DNA of 64,000 bases, taken from NCBI GenBank assembly GCA_019722365.1, contig JADFUC010002340.1:1-64000 (forward strand), written 5' to 3'. Under the pieces are notes generated by a model. The model did no database searches. It was given only the letters and a program-made list of their open reading frames with translations, and had not been told where the DNA came from. A program made the translations under genes and the position numbers. Shown here in pieces: positions 1 to 12,384 of the stretch. Source of the stretch: Lithospermum erythrorhizon. Taxonomy: Eukaryota > Streptophyta > Magnoliopsida > Boraginales > Boraginaceae. Every line of letters starts with the position of its first letter. Position 1 is the stretch's first letter.

Positions 1-59
1 ATCAGTATACTTCGTTCAGTTACGTATTGCTTCACTAAATACCGTGGGAGGAAAAGATT

Positions 60-700
60 GTACTTCCCAAATATTTTAGCGAGGTTGCACATTTGACTTA
101 AAATTTACCTATGTTTTAGCGGTTGGGAAGGAACAACATCGGCTTCATGATAAAAATGCATTGAAAAGACCATTTGGGCTTAAAATCCCTAAAGGTAATA
201 TTCTTAAAAGATTGGAATTATATTTTGAATAAATCATAAACACAAATCTAATATTTTAAGTTTTTAATAGGAAAATACTATCTTGGTGATGGGATTTCTG
301 TGACGAATTATGTTCTTCCACCTTACCGTGGAGAACGGTATCATCTAAATGAATACTTTCGCGAGAATCCGCCCAAGAGTCTTTGGGAACTTTTTAACTG
401 CGTCATTCTTCGTTAAGAAATGTGATCGAGAGAATTTTTATGTTGTTAAACGCTTCCCAATTATGTCAAAATGTAATTACATTGAGGTTGGCAGCATGCT
501 CAAATTATATTAGCGTGTTGTATCATTATGAATTTTCTTACATGGGAGTTGATCACGATGAAAATATAATAACGAGGAAGTGGATGAAGAATTATCTTTT
601 AAGCAGAAAAGATAATGATGTTCATGAAAGTAGATCTTTGCCAGAGAGGACATCCCAGGGAATCAATTGTATTTTGATGTGGCAAAATTATAATGTCTAA
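60..700 (+). pseudogene. PIF/Harbinger-type transposase, C-terminal part
   Basis: Remnant of a DDE transposase of the PIF/Harbinger superfamily, which cuts and reinserts its own element in the nucleus. Readable blocks in order are FDLKFTYVLA (about 87-125), an intron with GT at 196 and AG at 269-270 (about 195-270), GKYYLGDG (271 on), PPYRGERYHLNEY (about 319-357), then after a frame change NVIERIF (422 region), and a tail that fits the family's C-terminus and ends in a stop at 698-700. The block between the second and third catalytic acids and the ERIF block are typical of the family. Several frame changes and the loss of everything upstream at the window edge make it non-functional. It lies just upstream of a Myb/SANT-like ORF on the same strand, the usual two-gene content of such elements. 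Confidence 0.75.
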
Positions 701-944
701 TAATTTGTTTTTGAATTGAAAGATTAGGTATGTTTTTCTATTAAATATTGGAAGTTTATTTTGTTTTTCTTTATGTAGAACATCTATTGCCTCTACATAT
801 TGATTATTTATCAAGTTTTTATATCTTGTTCATTTTGTTTTTGAAGTTACATTATTTATTAAGATTCGTGAATTTATTTACTTTTTGGTTATATAGTTGA
901 GCTGAATATCATATTTGTAGTTTATTATTCTATAGATTTAAGGC

Positions 945-2016
945 ATGCCTCCCAAAATGATAATGGTCAAAGGTGATAAATTTAGTTTTACTAGAAATCG
1001 GCAGATAACCATTCTTGATGCCTTGTGTACCCGAGCAAGTATTATTTGTCTTGGTAGACATCTTCTTCGTCTGACTTACAATTTCGTGTTAGAACCAAGT
1101 AAAATTTCGAAACTCTGGTGCAAAGAAGTTCAGAAACAGACTCAAGTATGTTAAGAACAAATTTGGAGCATGTTATGATTCTTTTAGGAATGTCTCGAAA
1201 AGTGGTTGGGGTTTTAATCCAATAACTAAGATGTGGGACCTCGAAGATGGTGTGTGGGATGAAATTATTAAGGTGCGTATGACATTAAATTATATGTTTG
1301 TTTCTTATTAAAATAATTGCTACATGTTACATGCTTGTAATATTATACGAAAATTAGTTAGATCTTGTTTACATAATATCGATTATTCTGAGGTTAATCA
1401 AAGCGTGGTGGAAGGGTGTCATTACGTTATTTGAAAAGATGCAAGAACTATGGAATGGTAGAGCCACGAGGAGATCCATATTTATTCTTTGCTTTTGAGG
1501 TGGGGCCGGTCGCTACAAAACAAAGACAACTTATTAAAGATATTGACGAGATGGTGTCCCAAAATGAAGTTGAAAGGGTTTAACGACTATGGAATAAGTG
1601 AAAGGTCTCCAAATAAGAAGATGGATGATTTTTTAGAAGCATGTAATGAAATGCTAAGTGCAACTACTGAAAAGATTCTTTCAGCAAAGAAGACATTCAA
1701 TCCTGGTGATGTGTTGAAGTGCTTGGAGGATATCGATTTTGATCAAAAGTATAAGCGTAAGGCCTATATCCATCTTTCGAGGAATCATTTCGACTACGAT
1801 ATGCTAATTGCATTGCCTTTGAATGAAAGAGGCCCCGTGTTATGGGATATATTGGTGCAATCACAAATCATAAATGTTATGGAGGGTGTCACTTATAGAG
1901 ATAAATTGTCGAATGTTCTATCAAAGATTGGCTTTTTAATTATTGATGTAGGATGTTTAATGTTTGTTGGGTTGAACTTGTTTTGTGTTTACTTTGTCAA
2001 AGATGGTTTTATGTGA
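945..2016 (+). pseudogene. Myb/SANT-like protein of a PIF/Harbinger element
   Basis: Probable DNA-binding companion protein of the transposase to its left. The N-terminal exon starts at ATG 945. After a frame change near 1136 it reads KNKFGACYDSF, then SGWGFNPITKMW and VWDEIIK, the WD-type third part of a Myb/SANT-like domain followed by the usual VWDxxIK block. A likely donor (aag|gtgcgt) follows near 1272. A second long frame from 1489 to 2016 (175 codons) holds KKMDDFLEACNEMLS and ends with a segment resembling the C-terminal helical part of L10-interacting Myb-like proteins (LPLNERGPVLWDIL). The exon connection between about 1390 and 1490 could not be settled. Frame breaks suggest a decayed gene, but the second half is long and open. 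It could also be a host gene derived from a transposon. Confidence 0.6.
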
Positions 2017-2331
2017 ACTTTTGTGATTAATTTGTTAAAGATGGTTTATGTTATTGCAAAATATTATTTATTTTTTGAATTGTAGTAGTATGTTTCATTT
2101 TTTATGTGGTTTAATCTATGTTTTTGGGAGTGATGGAAAAGATATCCAATTATGTACCGACATATTTTGAATTTGAGGAGTGATATGGATATAAAGGGTA
2201 TAAATGTCAGTGTACATCATGTTTAATTATCAAATAATATTTAATATTTAATATTTCTTTTGTTTCACCTAGACAAGGATAATGGTATCCAAACAACATT
2301 TTATTAATTTCACCTACATTCGCTGACTTAT
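2017..2331. other. AT-rich tail of the Harbinger element, cut by the gypsy insertion
   Basis: No gene is seen. The stretch is AT-rich 3' flanking DNA of the Myb/SANT ORF and stops abruptly at the first base of a gypsy LTR (2332). No terminal inverted repeat of the Harbinger element could be identified. Confidence 0.4.
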
Positions 2332-3805
2332 TGTAACGACCAGCCGAATTAAAATGCGCCCCCGAGTTAGAATTGTCCCGAAATCCTAGATAGCAGTGTC
2401 ATCAATGGATGGATGACTCAATTTTTAAAAGAGCTTTTGTCTTGAAACAACTTCCGGTAAAGCGTGCCTAGCAGACGACAACACTTTTTTTTAAGAAAAA
2501 GGATCCATCGTGGTATTAAACACAACAGCGAAACCAGCATCACGGCATAACTCCGGTACTTGATACAACAACCTACAATCAGCAAAGTATCTCAAAATAA
2601 CAACTACTCTGATCAACAACCACAATCCAACAAGGTAAAGGCGCGAGGATCAAGCGCCACCCGCGCTCACGTAAACTCTACCAGCGCAAACACCCGAAGA
2701 AGTCCAAGGCGAACGGCACCACGTAAAGCTAGCAATGAAATTGCCGCCCATGCTTGAATAGGGTGTAAGGCTGAAACTTAGTGAATATATATCTCAAGAA
2801 TGAAATCAACTTCCAATCACTTAATGAATGTACCAAAGTAAATAATATTGCGTACAATAGATAAATTAATTTATATGATATTATTCAACTTAAGATCTTA
2901 ATATGAAGTCAAATTACAGCAATTTCATTATCATTTAAGTATGTTCATAAATTTGTTACTAGCGAATATTCACAAAAGTAATTGGCAATCAACGTGCTGC
3001 AGCCTTGTAATACCGAAAAGAGCTGTAATATACGCACAACCAATCGACCTTACTCTATCAGGCGACAAGCGACATCGCGACTTCGACAAGCCAGGCAGCT
3101 CGGCAGCACAACCAAGCTCCATGATAGTATCGACTCGACAACTCAACAATACTACAACAAACAGCTCTATCAGCTCAACAGCTACGCTTCAACCGACCTT
3201 ACAACTCAATATAAGTCAGTTTCACACAACTAAGCATATAATCGACCCAGAGCTGCGGGGAGAAACTTATGCCCGTCAGAGCATAAGCTATCACCAAATC
3301 GTAGCAGTGCGAAGCAATCACGAATCGTAACTAAGTACGAGAAGCAATTTACGGACAATACAACTCAACACAAACATCAACTGTACTCTGACTCTTCTGT
3401 CACGACTCAACAACTCCCACCAAGCTCTTTGTACGACTATGAGACCACAAATACCCAACTTGACTCATTGCTGTATAATCAACATATAATTCAACACAAA
3501 ATTACATATATACACATACACATATCCGTAATCAAATACTTAATCAACATCCATTGAGATAGATACTCGCCGTTTAGCTATATAAAACTCCGGCGCAATC
3601 ACAACGTGCCTTTCCCACGTCAGCGCCTAAACAAAATTCAAAATTATAATTTACTACTTATACTTATGACTAGTAATATAACATTCTACCTATATATTTA
3701 ATCTCATATCTATACTCCCCAAAATAACCTTGAGAAAAGCCCATAGCCAATCTTATTCAAGAAGTTCGCGGCTTTCCATTTTAATGGTCGACTTGATCTA
3801 CTCCA
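2332..3805 (-). repeat. Truncated 3' LTR of gypsy copy 1
   Basis: Direct repeat of 8000 to about 9482. It is matched throughout by shared blocks such as gatggatgactcaattttt, gtgaatatatatctcaagaa and gctatataaaactccg (3575 and 9246). It starts TGTAACGACC. The last ~720 bases present in the right copy are absent here, so this LTR is joined directly to integrase sequence near 3805. Confidence 0.8.
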
Positions 3806-6400
3806 CAGAACTCAACCTAACTTTTAGGACCATAAACTTTCCTCTTTCTCCCAATTCGTTCCAGCGGTAGAGTCAGGCACTTTCGCCCGTCTGGCGCCTC
3901 AAATGGTGCCATGCGGATACTAGCATGAAAGCTGTTATACGCGAGGCTCCATCTTGAGCAACTCGTCATCCAACCCAAACTCATAACCTGAGCAGAAGCA
4001 TATCCTCCAAAGTGCGGATTGTTCTGCCAGTTGCCCGTAAATGCGGGATGGAAAGATGTACTCAACTCCACTCACAGTGCAACGCCTCTGGGAAACCCCT
4101 CCCGAGGAATCTCGGTGAATCTCGCATCGCTGATGCGAAATGATCGCTTACCGGGACCCGTGCCGTCTGTGATACGATCAGCATGCATGCTTGGTAACCT
4201 CTCGAGGTCCATCAATTAGATCTAATAGGTAGAAATGGTGACTTAGGTAACCTATCCACGATCACCGGATCCCGTCATTTCGCCTCAACGACCTAGGAAG
4301 ACCCGAATACAAAGTCCCATGTATGTCCACTCGGGAATAGGAAGAGTTTAGCAATCTGGGGATAATACATGCTCCGCGCTTCACTGTTGACAAACCAAAC
4401 ATTTAAGCCACGAACTCAACAATTTCTCTCTTGTTCAGAGCCACCGGAAAAGTCAACCCCTCAAGTCCACATGCATTTTTGTGCTACAGGATGCATGCTA
4501 TAGAAGCATTATCAGCCTGCATCCGACAATCTTTCTTGACTCATCCGACTCCGATATACATAATGCGCCATCCATCACTCGAGCTCCGCTCGTCAACCGT
4601 AAAATCCTCGCCCCCATTATTTACTTGCCGATTTTACGTAGCTTCTCATCTTCTTCTTTGCAACTCAAGATCACGGTGAAAAGTACGGGTCGAACCTTCT
4701 GCCGCTTGACAACGCGTTGCTTTGCCCGATATCAAGCTGACTCCAAGTTGCTTCATACGCTTTTTGGCTCGCCCGACCCTTCCGACTTCAGGCATCTACT
4801 ACTACATTTTCTTTTCCCGGGTGGTATTGATCGTCACATTGTAATCATTGATAAACTCCGTCCATACCATACGCCTCAAATTTAGGTCTCTTTGCGCCGG
4901 TGGGTACTTGGACTTTTGTTATCGATTAAATCGACATCTGACCCATTACAAGTAATGCCTCCGCGCTTTAATGCAAAAACAATCATTGCCCGACTCCAGG
5001 ATCATGGGTGGGTAGTTAACTGTATGGTTCCTCAAGCGTCGAGGCGTAAAGAAATCACTTTCTCCCGTTACGTCAGCCTTGACCCAGGCCACAGTGCGGC
5101 ATCGAGCAGCCCAGATCACAAAACCCTCGGATCCGGATGAGTAAGCTAAACCCGGTGTAGTAGTCAACTTTGCCTTCAACTCCTTGAAACACCTCTCACA
5201 TTCCCGTCGAATAAAGGGAACTCCGCTTCCCGGTCGGCCCGGTCGCCAGTCGCAATCGAAATCTCGATAAACCTCTGGCACCAGCCAAACCCAAGAAACT
5301 CCTACTTCTCGGTCACACTGCGGAGTCGCTCCCAATTACTCCTGACCTCCACGCCCGGAGGGTCTACACAAAATACGCTTCACGGATATAACATGGCCCA
5401 GGCGTACTTTCTCCAACCCGGAATTCACGTTTACTAAACTGGCATTACAATTGGTCTTTCCGAAGTCTCGACCTGATCCGAAATTGTCGTGCTCTCGCGT
5501 CACTCGAGTAGATCGAATATCATCAATAAACAAAATCACAAATTTATCCGGGGAACTCCCAGGCTTACGGTTCATTAAATCCGTGAGCGATGCCGGTGCG
5601 TCCGGCCCAAGCGGCATTACCACCATAAACTATTAGTGCCCATTTTGGATTGAAAGGCGATTTCGAATGTACTTCCCTCCTTAATCCTCGGCCCGGTAGT
5701 ACCGGATCTCAAATCAATCTTGAAAATACGGCACCCCTTAAGCGATCAAATAAATCATACATCCTTGGCAGGATAGCGGTTCTTGATAGTCCCTTTTATT
5801 CAACTGCCCGATGCGATACCGACCTCAAAGCGTACCATCTTTCTTTTCACAGCAGGCCAGTGCGCGGAGAAAGACTTCGATTAAGCCAGACCCTTATCAA
5901 GTAGTTCCTGTTGAGTCTTGACTCTCTGACTACTGTTGGAGCCGTTCTATCTGGCCTTGATAGAAATCGGTGCAGTACCCGGAACTACCTCAATTGCAAA
6001 CTCCACTTCTCTCTCTGGTGGTAAGCCTGGCAACTCCTCTGGAAAAACATCGACATACTCTCGAACAACTTGTACATCCCTCCCCAGCTTTGTGCTCTCT
6101 GCTCGAGTCGACCCCACGTACCCCGAATACCAGTATAACCTTTGTCAACTTCACGGCCTCGATGCGAGAAATAAAACTTGATGGCAAAATCTTCCTATCT
6201 CCCTCAAACACAACATCAGGTCTACCCGGACTAGCAAAAATAATCTCCTTGCGGTGGCAGTCAATTTTGGAGTGATGTCTCACGACAATCTATTCCCCGA
6301 AGATAAGATCCAAAATCTGCGATTCAAGCGGGAAGTAGATCGACAACTAACAATTGATTACTCACTCTTAGGGACAATCTCTATATACATGTCGGCCTCG
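3806..6400 (-). pseudogene. Gypsy copy 1 pol: protease linker, RT, RNase H, integrase
   Basis: Decayed pol region on the minus strand. Read in element order: a protease-RT linker at 6283-5990 (HHSKIDCHRKEIIFASPG); the RT at 5626-5336 with KFVILFIDDI, where FIDD is the catalytic box; RNase H at 5335-4946 with ECERCFKELKAKL and SGSEGFVIWA, ending ARRHYL; and integrase at about 4200-3817, where a block near 4120 fits the strand before the catalytic Glu and SLAYNSFHASIRMAPFEA follows. The frame ends at GRKRKVYGPKS next to the LTR, so the integrase C-terminus is gone. Each domain lies in its own frame, with stops and shifts between them, so no polyprotein can be made. Confidence 0.8.
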
Positions 6401-7983
6401 ACCGACCTCCCAACTGGTGTCATAATACTAAGCGGAACAAGTAAAGACTCCGACATAAAGGTAAAATATCCACAAAACTCCGAGAAATAAAGAATGAGTA
6501 GCTCGAGTCAAAAGTACCCTAGCCTCTGTATCAAATAACAACAAGGTACACATCATAACCCTCGGAGTGTCGGTGCCTCTGTTGAGTGGCAGCGTGTCGG
6601 CCTCTGTAGCGTCGCATTTCTGGCTGCTGATGTGCTGCAGGCGGCAGCACCGACTCCAGCGACCACGACCTCCAGCGGCCTCAAATCGTCTCCTCACCGC
6701 TCCCAGTACCTCCTCTCACTTGATTTGTCTTTGGTAGAGAATGTACTAGCTCCGCCCACTCACAGAATGCGAGACTGATCTCGTATGTGTCCGGACTCTT
6801 GACGTCGGAAGCAATCATCTCTCCGACACTCTTGCATCCTATGGCCCATCTGCCCGCAACGAAAACATTGAATGCCTCTCCCGGAACCACAGGCGGCACC
6901 TGCGAGATCCACCGGATCGGCGGACATACCCGGTAAAGAAGAGACTGCTTGAGAGAATAGCTTGAGGCGGGTATATTAACGTGAAAACGGCTGCAGGCGG
7001 GGCGAGTCGGCTGAAAGGTCCTCCTCTGGAACCTCGAACTAGATGATCCACCTGTACTGACTACCTCCTATCGTACCCTCTTCGACCCTCTAGCCTCAGG
7101 CTCAGCCAATTCCATCTACACTTTGATGCGGCGTTCCTCGGCTTCATGGAAGCGGTGGTCATCGAGATATATGTTGGCGAATCTCCCATATCGACCCATC
7201 TCGGAATCATGAATCCCTACGCTCCTCGATTAGTTCATTTGGAAGCGGCGACATAACTTCAGCCCAAACCACCTCTCGTACTCAATGAGATCGATCACCT
7301 ACAGTCGTCAAATTAGATCCTCTCAAGCGACCATATGGGTACTAAATACAATAATTCTGCGAGCAGTACAAAGCGCTCCCAGGGAGATACGATCCTCCCC
7401 TACAGCGGTCGAGAGATAGTCGTAGGTTACGTCCTTGGCGCCATGCGATACGTAAGTGGCGAACTGGCTCTCAGTTCGCCTCGTACCCGTGGGCTCAAAA
7501 ATGGTCTCCAAATCTCTAATAAACTTCAGTAAGCGTCAATGGGGTGAACCCGCCCCAAAGGAACTTTAGGGGGATCTGCTCCCCTCTCGGGGAAGCGGTC
7601 AAAAACACTCACGAGCATCGGCCTCCCATTGGTACCCTTTGTCGTGTCCCAATCCTCGTCAACATGTACCTCGTCCACAGCGAGTCAAGCTGGGACATCA
7701 AGGTGTACAGGAACTACATTGCTTTCTTTTAAACTCATTTCGCCCCAGCGACTCCGTACGTCGGCCGCCTCATTACCTCTGGCGCTTCGATTACACGAGG
7801 GCACGTCCGCCCGACGCGAGTCCCATTTCTGGCGTCTCCCTTCTTGTGGCATCACCGGCGGTCTACAAAAGCGAAAGAAAGACTTAGACTAGAGAAAAGA
7901 CTCAACGGACAACTTCGAGGAACGCCGCAATCCCGGATAGACACGTAACCACCATGCGGACCGCCCAAAGCGATATAAAACCT
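6401..7983 (-). pseudogene. Gypsy copy 1 gag region with CCHC zinc knuckle
   Basis: Capsid/nucleocapsid region of the same element. The clear landmark is a perfect retroviral-type zinc knuckle on the minus strand at 6867-6826, reading CFRCGQMGHRMQEC (C-X2-C-X4-H-X4-C). This motif binds RNA during packaging in the family. Upstream (7980-6900, minus) the frames are short and badly broken, and I can only assign them to gag by position between the primer site and the knuckle. The protease active-site block was not found with certainty between 6800 and 6300. Confidence 0.6.
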
Positions 7984-7999
7984 CGCTCTCATGCAAAAT
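7984..7999 (-). other. Primer-binding site (tRNA-iMet type), degenerate
   Basis: Directly inside the 5' LTR the minus strand reads ttgcatgagagcgagg, close to TGGTATCAGAGCGAGG, the common primer site for initiator tRNA-Met in plant retrotransposons. Position and match together fix the orientation of the element as minus. Confidence 0.6.
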
Positions 8000-10202
8000 T
8001 GTAACGACCCGCCCGAATTAAATGCGCCTGAATTAGAATGCGTCCCCAATCCACGGACACGAGTCACCCGTCGATGGATGACTCAATTTTTTAAAAAAAA
8101 GCACATCTTGAAACAACTCAGTAAAAGCGATTATACAATAGGCAATGACACTTTTTAAAGAAAAAGGATCCATCGGTAATTACATTCCCCAACCACATAT
8201 GACAACCAACATACAACATAACTCAGTACCCGTCTGACTGACCTCTGATGACAAGTATATCAAATTAACAACTATACGGGGCGACAACCGCAATCCAACA
8301 AAGTAAAGGCGTGAGGATCAAGCGCCACCCGCCCATTTCGCCTAAGCTTCTACGGCGCAAGCGAAGGGGTGAGCGGAGCGGCACCACGTGTCAGCCTACT
8401 TGATTAAATTGCCGCCCATAGCGAATAGGGTGTAAGCTGCGAAGCTTAGTGAATATATATCTCAAGAATGAAATCAACTTCCAATCACGCAATAGTGTAC
8501 CAAAGTAAATAATATTGCATACGATAGATAAGTGGTATATGATATTATTCAACTTAAGATCTTAATACGAGGTCATTAGCAATTTCATTATCATTTTCGT
8601 ATGTTCATAAATTCGTTACTAGCAGAATATTCCAAAATGATGGCAATCACTTGAGTAACAAATGTATCTGAAAGGCTATGTAACCAGCAGCAATCGGCCT
8701 TACTCACATCAGCGACAAGCAGCGACATCACAACTCAACAACTAGGCAACTCGGCTTAACACAACCAGCTTCGGCAATGGTATCAACTACGACAACTCGA
8801 CAATACTACAACTCAACAACTCTATCAACTCGACAACTCGCGACTCGACAACCTACTGACTCGATGAGTCGGTTCTACAACTAATGCGCATATATAATCA
8901 ACCTCAACTGCGGGGAGAAACTTATGCCATTGACATAAGCTATCACCAAATAAATAACGAGGTTCGAAGCAATCATCGAATCGTAACTAAATGCAAGCAA
9001 TTTACGGACAATACAAGCTTCGGCCGCATACTTGTCCAACTTCAGCCTACAACTGCTTCCTGTCACGACTCCAACAACTCCTCAAAAACACACATGCGAC
9101 TCATGAGACACAAACACGACAACTGACTCGACCCACAACGTAATCAACATATAATTCAACACAAAATCCACATATACTCTGTTTGTCGCATATCCGTATT
9201 AAGCCTTGTCGACATCGAGTAGAGATAGATACTACTTTCGTTTAGCTATATAAAACTCCGCTCAATCACAACAGCGGACCTTTCCCATGATCAACGCCTA
9301 AACAACATTCAAAATTATAATTACTACTTATAACACAACTAGTAATATAACATTCTCTACCTTATATTTTAATCTTATATCATGCTCCCAAAATAATGAC
9401 GGAGAAAAGCCCATAATAATCTTATTCCAACTTAAGTTCGCAACTTTCCATTTAATGATCGAGGTTCAATTACTAGTTTCAAAGGCCACTAACGTTCAGA
9501 TATTAACAACTGACCATCACATTTCTAACGTCTTTAATCTCGAGCCGATTAAGCTACTCAGCTTACAAAACCCATGATTCTCGATCATTCTCTAATCACC
9601 TAAAAATTAGAACTTACACCTCAAAACAACCTTAATAAAAGTCAGAGTGCACTTCTATCATATTAAAACCATTTAGAAAAAGTCAACAAAAAGTCGGCGA
9701 AGTCAACTGGTATTCTCGGCGATTTCCTGCCCATGAATCGATAAATATCACCTCTTCACGATAATCTAAGCTTAAATGGCGATTACATAACATTATATAT
9801 ATCAAGCTCAAAATTGACTCAATATGGCAAAGTCAGCATGCCGAGAGTCATCTCAAAAATTGAACTTTCGCCTCGCGTAAAGAGATGACTTCGGGGAAAC
9901 TCTCCAGGAAATTTTAGGACCAAAGCTCGCAAAATGAGGAAGAAAATGGAAGAAAATATTTGAGGGAAAAAGGGGAGGGTTCGGCCGTAATACAGGGAAG
10001 AAAGAAGATTATGATGATGATTAAGCATTTGGGATAAGTATGGAAAGAACCGCTAAGTCAGGTACAAAATATCTCGAAAGTCGTGCAAGTTCGTTAGGTT
10101 TTCGGTTTAGTTTCGTCTCGGTTAACAACACAACTCTAACATAAATTTAAGTTCTAACCTCAAATAATAATACAATAGTACTCATCTGAACGGGCTATTA
10201 CA
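8000..10202 (-). repeat. 5' LTR of gypsy copy 1, about 2.2 kb
   Basis: On the minus strand it starts TGTAATAGCCCG (10202) and ends GGTCGTTACA (8000), so it has the TG...CA termini. The first 1.48 kb on the plus strand aligns to 2332-3805. The start resembles that of the LTR at 60575 (TGTAATAACCCG), which suggests related families. No gene lies inside. Confidence 0.75.
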
Positions 10203-10283
10203 TCAGAATTTCCCACTGACTTTAAACAATTAACAAGTTTTACCACCATAGATTAAATCCCGATCGAAACCAGACCATTAATT

Positions 10284-10430
10284 TGGCTATAAAATTAGGG
10301 CAATCCTCTCCCCTATCTTTATTTCTCATATCATCAATTTTACGCCTTTCAAGTCTCTCCATAGCAAAAGCCTTTCTTTCCATCAATTAAATCTCTTTTC
10401 CTCCCGGTGTTTTTATTGTTTATCATAATA
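10284..10430 (+). promoter_or_regulatory. Candidate promoter and leader exon of the broken polyubiquitin gene
   Basis: A TATA-like ctataaaatta at 10287-10297 is followed by a pyrimidine-rich leader with several CATC/TCTC blocks and then by gtgtttttat, a possible donor at about 10409. Plant polyubiquitin genes normally have such a short leader exon and a long T-rich intron before the ATG. The link to the ubiquitin repeats at 14200 is inferred from position and composition, because a Harbinger element lies in between. Confidence 0.4.
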
Positions 10431-11300
10431 ATTGATTAATTCATAATTTACTTAATTTTTTTTGTGTGTTGGTTAAATATTGATTTAGTTCATATGTTTG
10501 GTTTATATTTATTATTCCTAAATATAAATTGTACTACAATAATTAATTAATACATAGTTTACTTTTTTTTTGTGTTTAGTTAAATATTGATTTAGTTCAT
10601 ATGTTTGGTTTATATTTCTTAATTCCTAAACATAAAATATACTACAATAATGGATTAAATTCATTTTTTACTTGTTTTTTTGTGTTTGATTAAATTTTAA
10701 TTTAGTTCATATGTTTGGTTTATTTGTTAATTCCTAAAAATAATCACAATGAGAAAAATAATTCAAAATAAACTACTTATATTAGTTTTTGTGTATTTGT
10801 ATATGTTTGATTGTATTGATAAGATAATTGGTTAATTGATTTGGATAATTTTGATATTTTTTGTTTCTTTTCGAATTGGGTATGAGAAAAACTATTTTAT
10901 AGCGATTTAGATATGAATTTTTATCAAATTTGTATATATATATTTTATATGATTGATTGTATTGATATGTTCTATAACTTGTTTCAGATCATTTTAGTTA
11001 TTGGTAAAACAATTGGGTAATTGATTTGTGCAATTTCGTGATATGAGAAAGGTTCCTTTTCGTATGCGATTTGGATCTGAATTATTATGTTTATTTGTGA
11101 TTTTTTTTGCTTGTAGTTTTAATTTTTTTTGTTAGGTTTAGGTGATTTTAGATCTTGATATGACTATTGGTTAATTGATTTGAAATAATTAATGTTTTAA
11201 TAATTTTAGATTTAGGTGATTTTAGATTTGTTGGATACTGAAATCATTTGTTGTTTGATGTTTGGTTTTGAATCTTATTGCATTGTGTTATTTAAGAGGT
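10431..11300 (+). other. T-rich leader-intron-like sequence with tandem repeats
   Basis: T-rich, gene-free DNA typical of a plant 5'-UTR intron. Three tandem units carry the shared core tttagttcatatgtttggtt at about 10483, 10590 and 10701, giving a period of 107-111 bases. From about 11300 to 11430 the composition shifts to GC-rich and I recognise nothing there. Confidence 0.5.
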
Positions 11301-11756
11301 ATGTCTGTGAGGATCAGTGGGTGTCAATAAGGGGATCATTTCTACAGCCGGAGGATCAATTGAGTGTCAAAGTTGACTCCGTGGGACCCGGGGGGCAAAA
11401 ATTGATCAGGAACACATTTACGATTTAACGCCCAAATGTAGGCCCCACCGGAAATTAAAAAAAAGGAAAAAAGAAACCTACCGGCCTTCGCGGCGTCAGT
11501 GCGAGCCCGGCCAGGCTGCGGTAGCGCGCGGATGCGTGGAAGCGGCCCCGGATTGTGCCCTATTTTTTCACCTCATTTTAAATGTTTTTGCAAAATAATT
11601 AAGCAATAAAAAATATATATACCCATTTATTTTTTATTTTCGAGCTCACATAAATAGAGCCTAGGTTTGTGTCATTTGGATACCAAAAAAAATCAAGTTT
11701 TACAACCTTTTTATTCTTCTTTTTAATCACTTTCTCTTCGATTTTCACGAAACTCC

Positions 11757-12381
11757 ATGGATCCTTCCACCAAGCTATAATTTTTTTGCAAATTACAACT
11801 TTCACAACCAACCGTCGAGATCTAATATGCGACATAATACAAATATGCAGCATGAAATCCTCAAAACACGGGGCCTTGACCCATTTGGGTAAATATAAAT
11901 GCCACCAAATTTTGGCATCGCTACCCGATATAATCGTCCACCCATATGTTGTATGGTTATCACATTCCGAAACAACTATATTTCCTAAAATGAAGCGTCA
12001 ACGGCCGAACCAATTCACGAGACAAAGCACCACGTTTAGTAGTGGATCTACATATATCAGGAATTTTTCATCTAAATATCTCTTGGAAATGTTGATGGAG
12101 ATACTCCTCATAGTTTTTTACCTCCAACCCAATCATCAGGCAAGAAATCAACTTACGATCCCTGGAGCACTAAGGAGAACAAAATGTTGCTAAATGGTTA
12201 TTTCTATGTTAGTAATGATAGCGAATTGGGGACAAATCAAAAGGGTGACACATTTTGGGGTAAAGTTTTAGAGTACCTGAAGGAGAACTATGGAGATGGC
12301 AACGACAGGACCTCGGTACAATGCAAGAGTCACTTTCGTCAAATTAATAAAAAACTATCCATTTTCGTGGGTTGTTACTGA
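11757..12381 (+). pseudogene. Harbinger ORF1: Myb/SANT-like (NAM-associated) protein
   Basis: Starts at ATG 11757 (MDPSTKL). A proline/asparagine/tyrosine-rich N-terminal region follows, now broken by stops and shifts. The DNA-binding part is readable at 12184-12380: LLNGYFYVSNDSELGTNQ, then GDTFWGKVLEYLKENY, then SVQCKSHFRQINKKLSIFVG. This is the trihelix-like Myb/SANT block found in plant Harbinger ORF1 proteins, which bind the element ends and help bring the transposase to the nucleus. The frame ends early at 12381, so the C-terminal glutamine-rich and coiled part is lost. Confidence 0.75.
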
Positions 12382-12384
12382 TGC

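Larger units (their letters stand above)
2332..10202 (-). mobile_element. Ty3/gypsy LTR retrotransposon (copy 1), minus strand
   Basis: Long but decayed gypsy element reading right to left. The outer boundaries read TGTAACGACC on the left and CGGGCTATTACA on the right. These are the end and start of one LTR when read on the minus strand. The 5' LTR (8000-10202) is followed inward by a degenerate tRNA-iMet primer site, a gag region with a CCHC knuckle, protease linker, RT, RNase H and integrase, then a truncated 3' LTR (2332 to about 3805). The order protease-RT-RNase H-integrase identifies Ty3/gypsy. Many frame breaks exclude activity. The last part of integrase and any chromodomain are missing, and the flanking 5-mers do not form a clear target duplication. 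Confidence 0.85.

Noticed and set aside
3575..3590. tataaaactc on the plus strand, conserved in both LTRs of gypsy copy 1 (also at 9249)
   Set aside because: The element is transcribed on the minus strand, so a plus-strand TATA box is not expected to drive it. Conservation is explained by the LTR duplication.
11300..11430. GC-rich stretch between the leader-intron-like DNA and the Harbinger element as a fifth ubiquitin unit
   Set aside because: The fragment gtgggacccgggg recalls the ubiquitin PPDQQ region, but no further block matches, so I do not call it.
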